This document shows, piece by piece, positions 1 to 8,487 of a stretch of DNA of 16,213 nt. The DNA lies in contig CAJLGW010000044.1 of NCBI GenBank assembly GCA_905206345.1, positions 1-16,213 of the forward strand, given 5' to 3'. The translations under genes were made by a program, and so were the position numbers. Within the stretch, counting starts at the first letter, position 1. Every line of letters starts with the position of its first letter. Origin of the DNA: an uncultured Sutterella sp. GTDB taxonomy: Bacteria; Pseudomonadota; Gammaproteobacteria; Burkholderiales; Burkholderiaceae_F. The notes beneath the pieces are model-generated. The model was not told the DNA's origin, made no database searches, and saw only the letters and a list, made by a program, of their open reading frames with translations.

Positions 1-26
1 TGAATCGGTGGACTTACACCACCAGC

Positions 27-90
27 AGTGCGCCCTGTCGGGCGCACTAGAAAAAGCCGAACTCTTTTTTGGAAGAATTCGGCTTTGTTT
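27..90 (-). terminator. Terminator hairpins downstream of rluB (probably bidirectional)
   Basis: Two inverted repeats lie just past the rluB stop. Positions 53-61 (AAAGCCGAA) pair perfectly with 78-86 (TTCGGCTTT). Read on the minus strand this 9-bp stem is followed directly by TTTTT (plus-strand A run 51-55), the form of an intrinsic terminator for the rluB-end operon. On the plus strand the same stem is followed by GTTTT, so it could also stop transcripts entering from the left. A second perfect 9-bp stem with a TGTC loop spans 27-48 (AGTGCGCCC/GGGCGCACT); it has no T tail of its own and may be an auxiliary hairpin. Confidence 0.75.
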
Positions 91-103
91 TAACGCAAGC
101 AGT

Positions 104-1333
104 TTAAGCGTAGCGTTTATTTTGACGACGCGGCGCGCACTCCACCGTCTTATCGGCTGTGCGCTTGCGAGTACGCTTTTTGCTCTCGGCTAAACCTTCA
201 TAGCCCTTATCGAAAATATCCTTTCGAGAAGCAAACTTACGACCGCCCTTATTAGCACCCATACCGGCCTTCGGACGAAGACCACTACGGGTCTTGGAGT
301 CGTCAGCCACTTGCGTCTTTTCAATGCGACCGCGTTGCGTCACACGTTCTTGCACTTCAGGCACAACGCCGCCTCGAGCCTTACCGGCCTTTAAGTCATT
401 GATCCAGCCCTTGACCCACTCATCGGACAATTCCATCTTGGCACCACGGGGCAAGTCCTTAGGCAACAACACGGCTCCAAAGCGCACACGAATCAAGCGA
501 GAAACTGTTAAGCCCACCGCTTCAAACGTACGACGCACTTCACGGTTGCGACCTTCGGCTAACGTCACGCGATACCAGTGATTGGAGGACACACCTCCGA
601 TGTCTTCCACACGAGAAAACTGGGCAATACCATCGTCAAGCTTCACGCCCTTTAAGAGCTTTTCCTTGCTCTCTTCGGTCAACTCCCCTTGCACGCGCAC
701 AGCGTATTCGCGTTCAATGCGATAGCGCGGGTGCATGAGCATGTTGGCAAATTCGCCACTTGTCGTAAAGAGCAAAACGCCTTCGGTGTTGTAGTCCAAA
801 CGACCCACGGCAATCCAGCGAGCCCCTTGCACATGCGGCAAGTGATCAAAGACGCTGGCACGACCTTCTGGGTCATCCATGGAAACGATTTCGCCGGCAG
901 GCTTATGGTACAAAAGCACACGAGGCGCTTCTTCAGAAACTGATTGACGTTTAACCAAACGGCCCTTCACACGAATCATGTCGTTGGGACGCACACGATC
1001 ACCCACCTTGGCCACGTCACCATTGATCGTAACAACGCCCGTTGCAATCAAAGCTTCCATGTCACGGCGAGAACCTAAACCGGCATCGGCCAACACCTTT
1101 TGCAACTTGTCAGAATTCGTCGTATCGATGACTTTAGCCACTGTCGCCTCTTCATTTTGCACCACAGGCTTCACGGGCCGCGTCGTGCGAGCAGGCAAAG
1201 CCTTTTTCGCAGGAGCTCGGAAAGGCGTATTTTTTTGCGTGCGTTGACCGCCGCGAGCGCCCGTCGTTCGGGCACCACGGCCACTCGTTGCACCGGCGCC
1301 TTGCGTGCGAGGCTTCTTAGTTGTTGTTCTCAT
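104..1333 (-). CDS. rluB: 23S rRNA pseudouridine synthase RluB (RsuA family)
   Basis: Predicted to convert a uridine of 23S rRNA (position 2605 in E. coli numbering, known for the family) to pseudouridine in the cytoplasm during 50S assembly. The 409-residue product has an S4 RNA-binding domain at about 73-125 (KLQKVLADAGLGSRR). The catalytic domain at about 135-305 carries the family motif GRLDYNTEG at 177-185, whose Asp180 is the expected catalytic residue, and EGRNREVRR at 260-268. The ends are unusual: residues 1-70 and about 310-409 are Lys/Arg/Thr/Ala-rich and probably disordered, so the protein is longer than compact family members, as often seen in betaproteobacteria. The ATG overlaps the end of scpB by 17 bases and has an AGAGGAAG ribosome binding site, which supports this start and co-translation. 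RluB rather than RluE/RluF/RsuA is favoured by the scpB linkage. Confidence 0.93.
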   Translation of the reverse strand: MRTTTKKPRTQGAGATSGRGARTTGARGGQRTQKNTPFRAPAKKALPARTTRPVKPVVQNEEATVAKVIDTTNSDKLQKVLADAGLGSRRDMEALIATGVVTINGDVAKVGDRVRPNDMIRVKGRLVKRQSVSEEAPRVLLYHKPAGEIVSMDDPEGRASVFDHLPHVQGARWIAVGRLDYNTEGVLLFTTSGEFANMLMHPRYRIEREYAVRVQGELTEESKEKLLKGVKLDDGIAQFSRVEDIGGVSSNHWYRVTLAEGRNREVRRTFEAVGLTVSRLIRVRFGAVLLPKDLPRGAKMELSDEWVKGWINDLKAGKARGGVVPEVQERVTQRGRIEKTQVADDSKTRSGLRPKAGMGANKGGRKFASRKDIFDKGYEGLAESKKRTRKRTADKTVECAPRRQNKRYA

Positions 1334-2072
1334 CCGTATCTTCCTCTACCAAAGGCAATTGAGAAGGTTCGCTCTCTTCATCCTTTGGTAATTCATTCAT
1401 TTGTTCGACCGCCTGCATGATAGGCATGGCCAGTTCTTCAAGCTTGGCGTGTTGGGCATCAATGCTTGACAAATAATCCTCTGTGCTCAAACCTTCTAAT
1501 TGAAGCGTTTCATTTTGCCCATCAAAGAGTTCAAAATCTTCATCGGGCGCATCATCGCGCGTGCCGATCGCGGGCAAATCTTCCAAACTGTTTAACCCCA
1601 AGTCCAACAAAAATTGGCGTGTGGTGGCAAAAAGTTCCGGGTGCCCCACTGTCTCACGACGGCCGATCACTTCAATCCAGTTACGATCAATGAGCGTTTT
1701 CATGGCGTTGGCATTAACCGTCACGCCTCGAATCTTTTCAATATCGCCTCGCGTCACGGGTTGCCGATACGCAATAACGGCTAACGTTTCCATGACGGTA
1801 CGCGTGTATTTCGGTGCTTCCTCCGGGTGCAGCTTTTGAAGAATTTCTCTCATCTGCGGCACCGATTGGAATCGCCACAAACCATCTCCGACTTCTTTGA
1901 GTTCCAATGCGCGTTCTTTCCACTCGTCTTGCAACTCAAGAAGCATCGCATGCACTTCAATGCGTGTGTAGCGACGGTCTAAACATTGACGAAGGCTCGC
2001 AATCGACAAAGCCGTCTCGCTTGTCAAAAGTGCGCCTTCCAAAATACGCTTTGGATGGTCAGTCAAAGCCAT
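1317..2072 (-). CDS. scpB: Segregation and condensation protein B (ScpB)
   Basis: Kleisin-associated winged-helix subunit of the SMC-ScpA-ScpB condensin-like complex, which organises and segregates the chromosome. The 251-residue product has two winged-helix regions. The N-terminal one (ILEGALLTSETALSI) is typical of ScpB, and the second holds the conserved stretch RQPVTRGDIEKIRGV at about 103-117. The tail after about residue 165 is acidic and likely disordered. The start codon directly abuts the ychJ-like stop (TAA then ATG), with GGAGG inside the end of that gene. The stop lies inside rluB. scpA, which often sits next to scpB, is not in this window; the upstream neighbour here is the ychJ-like gene. 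Confidence 0.93.
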   Translation of the reverse strand: MALTDHPKRILEGALLTSETALSIASLRQCLDRRYTRIEVHAMLLELQDEWKERALELKEVGDGLWRFQSVPQMREILQKLHPEEAPKYTRTVMETLAVIAYRQPVTRGDIEKIRGVTVNANAMKTLIDRNWIEVIGRRETVGHPELFATTRQFLLDLGLNSLEDLPAIGTRDDAPDEDFELFDGQNETLQLEGLSTEDYLSSIDAQHAKLEELAMPIMQAVEQMNELPKDEESEPSQLPLVEEDTDENNN

Positions 2073-2456
2073 TTACTCAACCTCCCCGTCCACATAAAAC
2101 CAAAGACCGTTTTCACGTACAAAGCGGCTTTTTTCCACCTGACGAAACGCACGACCTTCGATTTTGCCTCGCGCTACAAAAGTCACCGTCGCGGTATCGC
2201 CCGATTCACTACTGTCTTTAATCTCAAGCCCCAACCACTTCACCGGGTCGGAGAGATCCAACTCAGTCGGTCTGGTTGTCGCGTGCCAAGTCTTTAACAG
2301 ATAATCGGGCAACACCTTAACGAAAGCCGAGTAACGGCTTTTCATGAGGCTGACTGCATCGGGCGCAGGCAGACCCGCATGAAAACGCCCGCAACAATCC
2401 TCGTAGCTCAAGAGGCTACCGCAAGGACAGGTTGCGGGCACTTTCTTTTTTTTCAT
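2073..2456 (-). CDS. ychJ: YchJ-like SEC-C motif protein (UPF0225 family)
   Basis: Small protein of unknown function, 127 residues. It starts with a SEC-C-type zinc-binding motif (C10-P-C12-G ... C21-C22-G-x-F-H), followed by a YchJ-type middle domain with the recognisable stretches LMKSRYSAF, YLLKTWH and FVARG. It ends at WFYVDGEVE. E. coli YchJ, as I recall it, carries a second C-terminal SEC-C motif that this protein lacks. The start is 22 bases after the typA stop and its ribosome binding site is weak. The stop codon touches the scpB ATG, so the gene is very probably transcribed with both. I recognise the family but no biochemical activity can be assigned; a metal-binding or ribosome/Sec-related role is only a guess from the motif name. 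Confidence 0.85.
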   Translation of the reverse strand: MKKKKVPATCPCGSLLSYEDCCGRFHAGLPAPDAVSLMKSRYSAFVKVLPDYLLKTWHATTRPTELDLSDPVKWLGLEIKDSSESGDTATVTFVARGKIEGRAFRQVEKSRFVRENGLWFYVDGEVE

Positions 2457-2478
2457 AAAACCGAAAAATTAACTTCGA

Positions 2479-4323
2479 TTATGCTTCACGTTCAGCACGA
2501 GCGTGACGACGACGATCGATTTCCGTCAAGTAACGCTTACGCAAACGAATGGTCTTCGGTGTAATTTCAACCAATTCGTCATCGTTGATGAATTCAACGG
2601 CGTGTTCAAGCGTCAATTGAATGGGTGGCACCAAGCGAATGGCTTCGTCCGTACCGGAAGCACGAATGTTCGTCAATTGCTTACCGCGAATCGGGTTCAC
2701 CACGATGTCGTTATCGCGAGAGTGGATACCGATGATCATGCCTTCATAGAGCTTATCGCCGGGTTTGACAAACATACGACCGCGATCTTGCAACTTCCAC
2801 AAAGCGTAAGCCACAGCATCACCCGTATCTTGGCTGATCAACACACCGTTACGACGTTCACCGACATCACCTTCCTTGATCGGACCGTAGTCATCAAAAA
2901 CGTGGCTCATGATACCCGTGCCGCGACACATCGTCATGAATTCGCTTTGGAAACCGATCAAACCGCGGGCAGGAATACGGTACTCTAAACGTACACGGCC
3001 CTTACCGTCCGGTTGCATGTCTTGAAGGTCACCCTTACGACGACCCAATTCTTCCATCACGGTGCCTTGGTGATCTTCTTCAACGTCAACCGTCAACACT
3101 TCGTACGGTTCCATCTTCACACCGTTGACTTCCTTCATCAACACTTGCGGACGGGACACGGCCAATTCATAGCCTTCACGACGCATGTTTTCGATCAAAA
3201 TCGTCAAGTGCAATTCACCGCGACCGGCCACTTCAAAGACTGTTTCGTCATCGGTTTGACGCATACGCATAGCCACGTTGGACTTCAATTCACGTTCCAA
3301 ACGTTCGCGGATTTGGCGAGACGTCACGAACTTGCCTTCGCGACCGGCCAAGGGGCTGGAGTTGACTTGGAAGTTCATGGCCAAAGTCGGTTCATCCACC
3401 TTCAAAAGAGGCAAGGCTTCGGGTTGATCCACGGCCGTAATGGTCGTACCGATCGACAAGTCTTCAATACCGTTGACCAACACGATGTCGCCGGCTTCAG
3501 CAGAATCCACCAACGTGCGATCCAGACCTTGGAACATCAACAATTGGTTGATCTTGGCCTTTTTCGGCGTATCGTCGGGGCCGTTCATGATGCAAACTTC
3601 GCTACCGGCGTGGATGCGACCGCGGTGCACACGACCGATACCGATCTTACCAACGTAGCTCGAGTAGTCCAAGGAGCAAATTTGCAATTGCAACGGAGCG
3701 TTAGGATCGTCATCACGCACCGGCACCTTTTCGATCACCGTATCGAAAATGGCGCGCATGTTACCGACCTTCTTCAATTCTTCAATATCTTCAGAGAAAC
3801 CGGCCACACCTTCCAAAGCGGAAGCGTAAATCACCGGGAAGTCCAATTGTTCTTCCGTGGCGCCCAACTTATCGAACAAGTCAAACGTTTGGTTCAAAAC
3901 CCAATCAGGGCGGGAGCCCGGGCGGTCGATCTTATTGATCACAACGATGGGCTTTAAGCCTAAAGCCAAAGCTTTACGCGTCACGAAACGCGTTTGCGGC
4001 ATCGGGCCTTCCACAGCGTCGACCAACAACAAAACACCGTCAACCATGGACAAAACGCGTTCAACTTCACCACCGAAGTCAGCGTGCCCCGGGGTATCAA
4101 TAATATTGATGTGCGTCCCTTCGTATTCGACTGCGCAGTTTTTGGCCAAAATGGTGATCCCGCGTTCGCGTTCCAAGTCACCGCTGTCCATCACACGTTC
4201 TGCCACTTCTTGGTTAGCACGGAAAGTGCCGGCAGCGCGCAAAAGTTTGTCAACCATCGTCGTCTTACCGTGGTCAACGTGAGCAATAATCGCAATATTG
4301 CGAATCGCACGAGTACTAGTCAT
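2479..4323 (-). CDS. typA: Ribosome-associated GTPase TypA/BipA
   Basis: Translational GTPase of the EF-G-like class. In other bacteria it binds the ribosome and supports 50S assembly, stress and low-temperature growth. From the chosen ATG the product is 614 residues, the usual family size. GTP-binding motifs are intact: G1 AHVDHGKTT 14-22, switch RGIT 54-57, G3 DTPGH 76-80, G4 NKID 130-133, G5 SAL 168-170. EF-Tu-like domain II and the BipA-specific C-terminal region follow (for example GRGELHLTILIENMRREGYE). A longer in-frame reading from 4353 adds ten residues (MPTRKILRQN) but lies inside truB. The ATG at 4323 has a GAGG site six bases upstream and overlaps the truB stop by eight bases (ATGACTAG), so I prefer it. 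Confidence 0.95.
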   Translation of the reverse strand: MTSTRAIRNIAIIAHVDHGKTTMVDKLLRAAGTFRANQEVAERVMDSGDLERERGITILAKNCAVEYEGTHINIIDTPGHADFGGEVERVLSMVDGVLLLVDAVEGPMPQTRFVTRKALALGLKPIVVINKIDRPGSRPDWVLNQTFDLFDKLGATEEQLDFPVIYASALEGVAGFSEDIEELKKVGNMRAIFDTVIEKVPVRDDDPNAPLQLQICSLDYSSYVGKIGIGRVHRGRIHAGSEVCIMNGPDDTPKKAKINQLLMFQGLDRTLVDSAEAGDIVLVNGIEDLSIGTTITAVDQPEALPLLKVDEPTLAMNFQVNSSPLAGREGKFVTSRQIRERLERELKSNVAMRMRQTDDETVFEVAGRGELHLTILIENMRREGYELAVSRPQVLMKEVNGVKMEPYEVLTVDVEEDHQGTVMEELGRRKGDLQDMQPDGKGRVRLEYRIPARGLIGFQSEFMTMCRGTGIMSHVFDDYGPIKEGDVGERRNGVLISQDTGDAVAYALWKLQDRGRMFVKPGDKLYEGMIIGIHSRDNDIVVNPIRGKQLTNIRASGTDEAIRLVPPIQLTLEHAVEFINDDELVEITPKTIRLRKRYLTEIDRRRHARAEREA

Positions 4324-5233
4324 GTTTTGCCTCAATATCTTTCTTGTTGGCAATTAATCGTTCGGGTTCAAGCACGCCGCGATCATTCACGCGCGCCGTC
4401 CCCACCATTTGTTCGTCCGCGCCATAGACGCGAACTCGGTCACAGGCTGCCAAGCCCAACGGTAAACGTTGACCGTGACAGAAGCGAACCGTATCCGTTT
4501 CATTTAAATGCACCGCAGGCAACGTTTGCATTAACGCATCCACGGGCTTTAAGTAAGCTTGAAGGGCTTGGGTATCGACCGCTTTCAGTTGAGCAATCGT
4601 CACCGCTCCATCAATCGTCAAGTCACCAACGCGCGTACGTCGAAGGCTCGCGAGGTGCGCTCCACACCCTAAAGCTTTGCCGATATCCTCGGCTAAAACG
4701 CGAATGTAAGTGCCCTTCGATACCGTCACTTCAATCGTTAAAAGTTCATCTTCAAACGATAAAACATTTAACGCTTCAATGCGAACCTCGCGGGGCTCAC
4801 GCTCAATTTCAACACCGGCACGAGCCAAGTCGTAGAGCGTTTTGCCATCACGCTTTAAGGCCGAAAACATCGGCGGGACTTGCAAAATGTCCCCTCGAAA
4901 CGCCTCTAATGTCGCCTCGAGCACTTCACGCGTTACATTCACAGGTTTTGTTTCAACGAACTCTCCTTCCAGATCGCCCGTTGTGGTTGTTACGCCGAGT
5001 TTCACCCCGGCAATGTACGTTTTATCGGCATGAAGCAAGTCGGCAGAGTACTTCGTTGCTTCGCCAAACGTCACCGGCAGTAAACCGCTTGCCAAGGGAT
5101 CTAACGTTCCCGTATGACCTGCCTTTTGGGCATTAAATAAGCGGCGTGCCGTTTGCAGTGCTACGTTGGAGGTCTCCCCGTAGGCTTTATCTAAAAGGAG
5201 GACTCCGTCAATGGCTTGACCTTTGCGTCGCAT
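4316..5233 (-). CDS. truB: tRNA pseudouridine(55) synthase TruB
   Basis: Makes pseudouridine 55 in the T loop of nearly all elongator tRNAs. The product is about 305 residues, normal for TruB. The catalytic motif GHTGTLDPLASG holds the nucleophilic Asp at residue 45. KTYIAGVKLGVTTTTGD, PPMFSALKRDGK and VSKGTYIRVLAEDIG are conserved TruB blocks, and a PUA-like C-terminal region follows. A GTG three bases further upstream (5236) is also possible. The ATG is better spaced from AAAGG and gives a TGATG overlap with the rbfA stop, typical of translational coupling. The 3' end overlaps the typA start. Confidence 0.95.
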   Translation of the reverse strand: MRRKGQAIDGVLLLDKAYGETSNVALQTARRLFNAQKAGHTGTLDPLASGLLPVTFGEATKYSADLLHADKTYIAGVKLGVTTTTGDLEGEFVETKPVNVTREVLEATLEAFRGDILQVPPMFSALKRDGKTLYDLARAGVEIEREPREVRIEALNVLSFEDELLTIEVTVSKGTYIRVLAEDIGKALGCGAHLASLRRTRVGDLTIDGAVTIAQLKAVDTQALQAYLKPVDALMQTLPAVHLNETDTVRFCHGQRLPLGLAACDRVRVYGADEQMVGTARVNDRGVLEPERLIANKKDIEAKHD

Positions 5234-5592
5234 CACTGACCTTTCGTTGTCTTCATTGCCTTGGCAATGAGCTGATCCATTTCAAAGCCGCGAGCCACGC
5301 TCTCGTCATGTTCAAAATGCAACGTCGGCACCGTATGAATTTGCAATAACTTAAATAAGTGATTGCGAAGCATACCGGCAGCGGCATTTAAACCTTCACG
5401 AGCACTTTCAGGCTCGGCACCGATCACGGTAAAGTAAACCTTTGCGTGCGCATAGTCAGGCGTGATATCACAACCCGTTAACGTCACCAAACCCACGCGA
5501 GGATCTCGGACTTCCAACGGAATCAAGCGAGCCAGATCGCGTTGGATCTGATCGGCTACGCGCTGAGCGCGTCCCGGTTTTGCAGCTCTCAT
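5233..5592 (-). CDS. rbfA: 30S ribosome-binding factor RbfA
   Basis: Single KH-type domain protein that binds immature 30S subunits during late 16S rRNA processing and helps cold adaptation. At 119 residues it is of normal length. Recognisable blocks are RVADQIQRDLARLI near the N-terminus, DPRVGLVTLTGCDITPD in the middle, and PTLHFEHDESVARGFEMDQLI towards the C-terminus. An AAAGGA ribosome binding site precedes the ATG by about 10 bases. The 73-base gap from infB is the largest break inside the translation-gene part of the operon, but no terminator-like stem with a T tail was found there on the minus strand. The stop overlaps the truB start. Confidence 0.95.
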   Translation of the reverse strand: MRAAKPGRAQRVADQIQRDLARLIPLEVRDPRVGLVTLTGCDITPDYAHAKVYFTVIGAEPESAREGLNAAAGMLRNHLFKLLQIHTVPTLHFEHDESVARGFEMDQLIAKAMKTTKGQ

Positions 5593-5665
5593 GAATTCAA
5601 ATCCTTTTGTTTTTTATCGGACGATGGAGACAAGTTTTTTTACCCGTCCCCTGCCCCATTATTAA

Positions 5666-8428
5666 TTACAACGTACGAGCGACTTCGGTCACTTCAAAGA
5701 TTTCGAGTTGATCGCCTTCCTTGATATCGTCGTAGCCCTTTAACGACAAGCCACATTCCATACCGGCCTTGACTTCGCGAACGTCGTCCTTGAAGTGACG
5801 CAAGCTTGCCAATTCGCCCGTGTAGATTACGACGCTGTCGCGCAACAAGCGAGCAGAAGCAGAACGCTTAACCACACCTTCCAAGACCTTACAGCCGGCA
5901 ATCATACCGACCTTCGGTACGCGGATGCATTGGCGGATTTCCACCATACCCAACATCGTTTCGCGTTGTTCCGGAGCCAACATACCGCCCATAGCGGCCT
6001 TCACATCATCAACGGCATCGTAGATGATGTTGTAGTAGCGAAGGTCCACGCCTTCGACTTCTGCCAACTTACGGGCTTGAGCGTCAGCACGAACGTTAAA
6101 ACCGATGATGACGGCTTGGCTAGCCAATGCCAAGTTCACGTCGTTTTCTGTGATACCACCCACAGCGGAGTGAACCACTTGAACACGAACTTCATCCGTG
6201 GACAACTTCGTCAAAGCATGAACGATAGCTTCCGTAGAACCTTGAACGTCGGCCTTCACAATCAAAGCCAAGCTCTTCACGTCGCCATTGGCGGCATCGG
6301 AGAAGAGGTTTTCAAGCTTAGCGGCTTGCTTCTTAGCCAACTTCACATCGCGGTACTTACCTTGACGGAAGAGAGCGATTTCACGGGCCTTACGTTCGTC
6401 AGGCAAAACCATGATTTCGTCACCGGCTTGCGGAACACCGGACAAACCTTGAATTTCCACCGGAATGGAAGGACCGGCTTCACTCACTGCCTTACCCAAT
6501 TCATTGATCATGGCGCGAACGCGACCGAACTCAGCACCGGCCAACACGATGTCACCACGATGAAGGGTACCAGATTGAACCAAAATAGAGGCCACAGGAC
6601 CACGACCCTTGTCCAAACGGGATTCCACCACGAGACCGCGGGCAAAACCTTCGCGCGGAGCCTTCAATTCAAGCATTTCAGCTTGCAAAAGGACGTTTTC
6701 CAACAACTCATCGACGCCTTGACCGGTCTTAGCAGACACGGGGATAAAGGGCACATCGCCACCCCAGTCTTCGGGCATCACATCGTTTTGAACGAGTTCT
6801 TGCTTAACGCGTTCCGGATTGGCTTCCGGTTTATCGATCTTATTGATGGCAACCACCATCGGGACGCCAGCGGCCTTCGAGTGAGCAATAGCTTCCTTCG
6901 TTTGCGGCATCACACCGTCGTCAGCGGCCACCACCAAAATCACGATGTCGGTGGCTTGTGCACCACGAGCGCGCATTGCCGTAAAGGCTTCGTGCCCCGG
7001 GGTATCCAAGAAGGTCACAATGCCGCGCGGGGTCTTAACGTGATAAGCACCGATATGTTGCGTGATACCACCGGCTTCGCCTTGAGCAACCTTGGCGCGA
7101 CGGATGTAGTCCAACAAACTCGTCTTACCGTGGTCAACGTGACCCATGATGGTCACCACCGGCGGACGCGGCAAGCTTTCAGCCACGTTTTCTTGCATCA
7201 TATCGCCCAAAATGGCTTCAGGATCATCGGGCTTGGCGGCGATTGCCTTGTGGCCCATTTCTTCGACCACCAACATGGCCGTGTCTTGGTCCAACATTTG
7301 GTTAATCGTGCACATTTGGCCCATCTTCATCAAGGTCTTAATGACTTCGGTGGCCTTCACTGCCATCTTGTGAGCCAAGTCAGCCACACTCACCGTTTCC
7401 GGTACGCTCACTTCACGAACCACCGGTTCGCTGTTTTGAACTTGTTGCGGCTTATTTTGTTCATGACGACGGCCACCCTTACGACGGTTACCGCCAACCC
7501 ATTCATCACCTTGTTCGTCCATCACGCGAGCATTGCCACGGTTACCACGGTGCTTGTTGGATTCTTCCCACTTGGCGCCCCCGGCATTATGACCGCCGCC
7601 TGCGTGCTTGCCGCCACCCTTTTTCTTGCTGTCATCGTCGCGATCTTGTTGCATCGCGTTTTTGTTGCCCTTTTTCTTATCAGAGGGCTTCTTGCCATCA
7701 TTTTTCTTGGGTTCGGGCTTGGCCTTTTGAACACCGGTCTTGGGCTTACTCATCATTTCGCGAATAGCGCGGGCTTCTTCTTCGGCCTTGCGCTTGGCTT
7801 CTTCACGACGAGCCTTTTGTTCAGCAGCCGCCTTATCGTCAACCTTCGGTTCAGCCTTGGGTTGGGGCTTTTGCTCACGAGCCTTGTTGGCTTCGTGCTT
7901 GGCCTTTTCTTGAGCGCGCTTGGCTTCTTCAGCCTTACGGGCTTCCTCTGCCTTACGGGCTTCTTCGGCTGCAGCCTTGGCGCGAGCCTCTTCCTCAGCC
8001 TTTAAGCGAGCGGCTTCAGCTTCGGCGCGAGCAGCCTCTTCGGCCTTGCGTTGAGCTTCTTCAGCTTGCATCTTGGCGCGAGCCTCTTCCATAGCACGAG
8101 CGCGTTCTTGAGCGATCGCTTCTTCACGAGAAGCGTTGTTACCGGCAGCGTTTTTCACCAAAACGCGCTTACGACGCACTTCCACCTTCACGGTGTGTTG
8201 ACCGTCGGCTTGCTTGACCGTCGTCGTTTCCTTACGCGTCAAGGTAATCTTGCGCGGTTTGGCTTGACGGTCGGTACGCAAAAATTCAATCAAACGACGC
8301 TTGTCACCATCGGTGACGGCATCGGTTTGGCTTGACTTTTGAATGCCGGCGCTCTTTAACTGTTCAAGCATTTCTTGCGCCGTCACATTCATTTCTTTAG
8401 CGAGTTCCAATACAGTCGAATTTGCCAT
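5666..8428 (-). CDS. infB: Translation initiation factor IF-2
   Basis: GTPase that brings fMet-tRNA to the 30S subunit and promotes 50S joining. From ATG 8428 the product is 920 residues starting MANSTVLELAKEMNV, the classic IF2 N-terminus; the frame extends to 8479 but that adds 17 atypical residues. An AGAAGGAAG site sits just before the chosen ATG. In order: first IF2_N domain (1-55); a Glu/Ala/Lys/Arg-rich probable long helix (about 100-225); a Lys/Gly/His/Asn-rich stretch (about 230-330); second IF2_N domain (about 340-395); the G domain with GHVDHGKT 429-436, DTPGH 475-479, NKID 529-532 and SAK 565-567; then domains II-IV ending VTEVARTL. The gene lies 59 bases after nusA. Confidence 0.97.
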   Translation of the reverse strand: MANSTVLELAKEMNVTAQEMLEQLKSAGIQKSSQTDAVTDGDKRRLIEFLRTDRQAKPRKITLTRKETTTVKQADGQHTVKVEVRRKRVLVKNAAGNNASREEAIAQERARAMEEARAKMQAEEAQRKAEEAARAEAEAARLKAEEEARAKAAAEEARKAEEARKAEEAKRAQEKAKHEANKAREQKPQPKAEPKVDDKAAAEQKARREEAKRKAEEEARAIREMMSKPKTGVQKAKPEPKKNDGKKPSDKKKGNKNAMQQDRDDDSKKKGGGKHAGGGHNAGGAKWEESNKHRGNRGNARVMDEQGDEWVGGNRRKGGRRHEQNKPQQVQNSEPVVREVSVPETVSVADLAHKMAVKATEVIKTLMKMGQMCTINQMLDQDTAMLVVEEMGHKAIAAKPDDPEAILGDMMQENVAESLPRPPVVTIMGHVDHGKTSLLDYIRRAKVAQGEAGGITQHIGAYHVKTPRGIVTFLDTPGHEAFTAMRARGAQATDIVILVVAADDGVMPQTKEAIAHSKAAGVPMVVAINKIDKPEANPERVKQELVQNDVMPEDWGGDVPFIPVSAKTGQGVDELLENVLLQAEMLELKAPREGFARGLVVESRLDKGRGPVASILVQSGTLHRGDIVLAGAEFGRVRAMINELGKAVSEAGPSIPVEIQGLSGVPQAGDEIMVLPDERKAREIALFRQGKYRDVKLAKKQAAKLENLFSDAANGDVKSLALIVKADVQGSTEAIVHALTKLSTDEVRVQVVHSAVGGITENDVNLALASQAVIIGFNVRADAQARKLAEVEGVDLRYYNIIYDAVDDVKAAMGGMLAPEQRETMLGMVEIRQCIRVPKVGMIAGCKVLEGVVKRSASARLLRDSVVIYTGELASLRHFKDDVREVKAGMECGLSLKGYDDIKEGDQLEIFEVTEVARTL

Positions 8429-8487
8429 ATTTCTTCCTTCTCGATCTTTCTCTAACGTTAACTGTTTTCGTTTCGACAAAGTTCGAC

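Noticed and set aside
3994..5136. Long plus-strand frame across typA and truB, and similar ones opposite typA (3013-3957), nusA (8614-9999) and serS (13353-14069)
   Set aside because: All lie opposite certain conserved genes, start without ribosome binding sites and show no family features.
5795..8005. 736-codon open frame on the plus strand opposite infB
   Set aside because: It is an exact antisense shadow of the infB coding sequence, a product of its codon bias. The translation is rich in His, Thr and Asn with no recognisable domain, and infB itself is certain.
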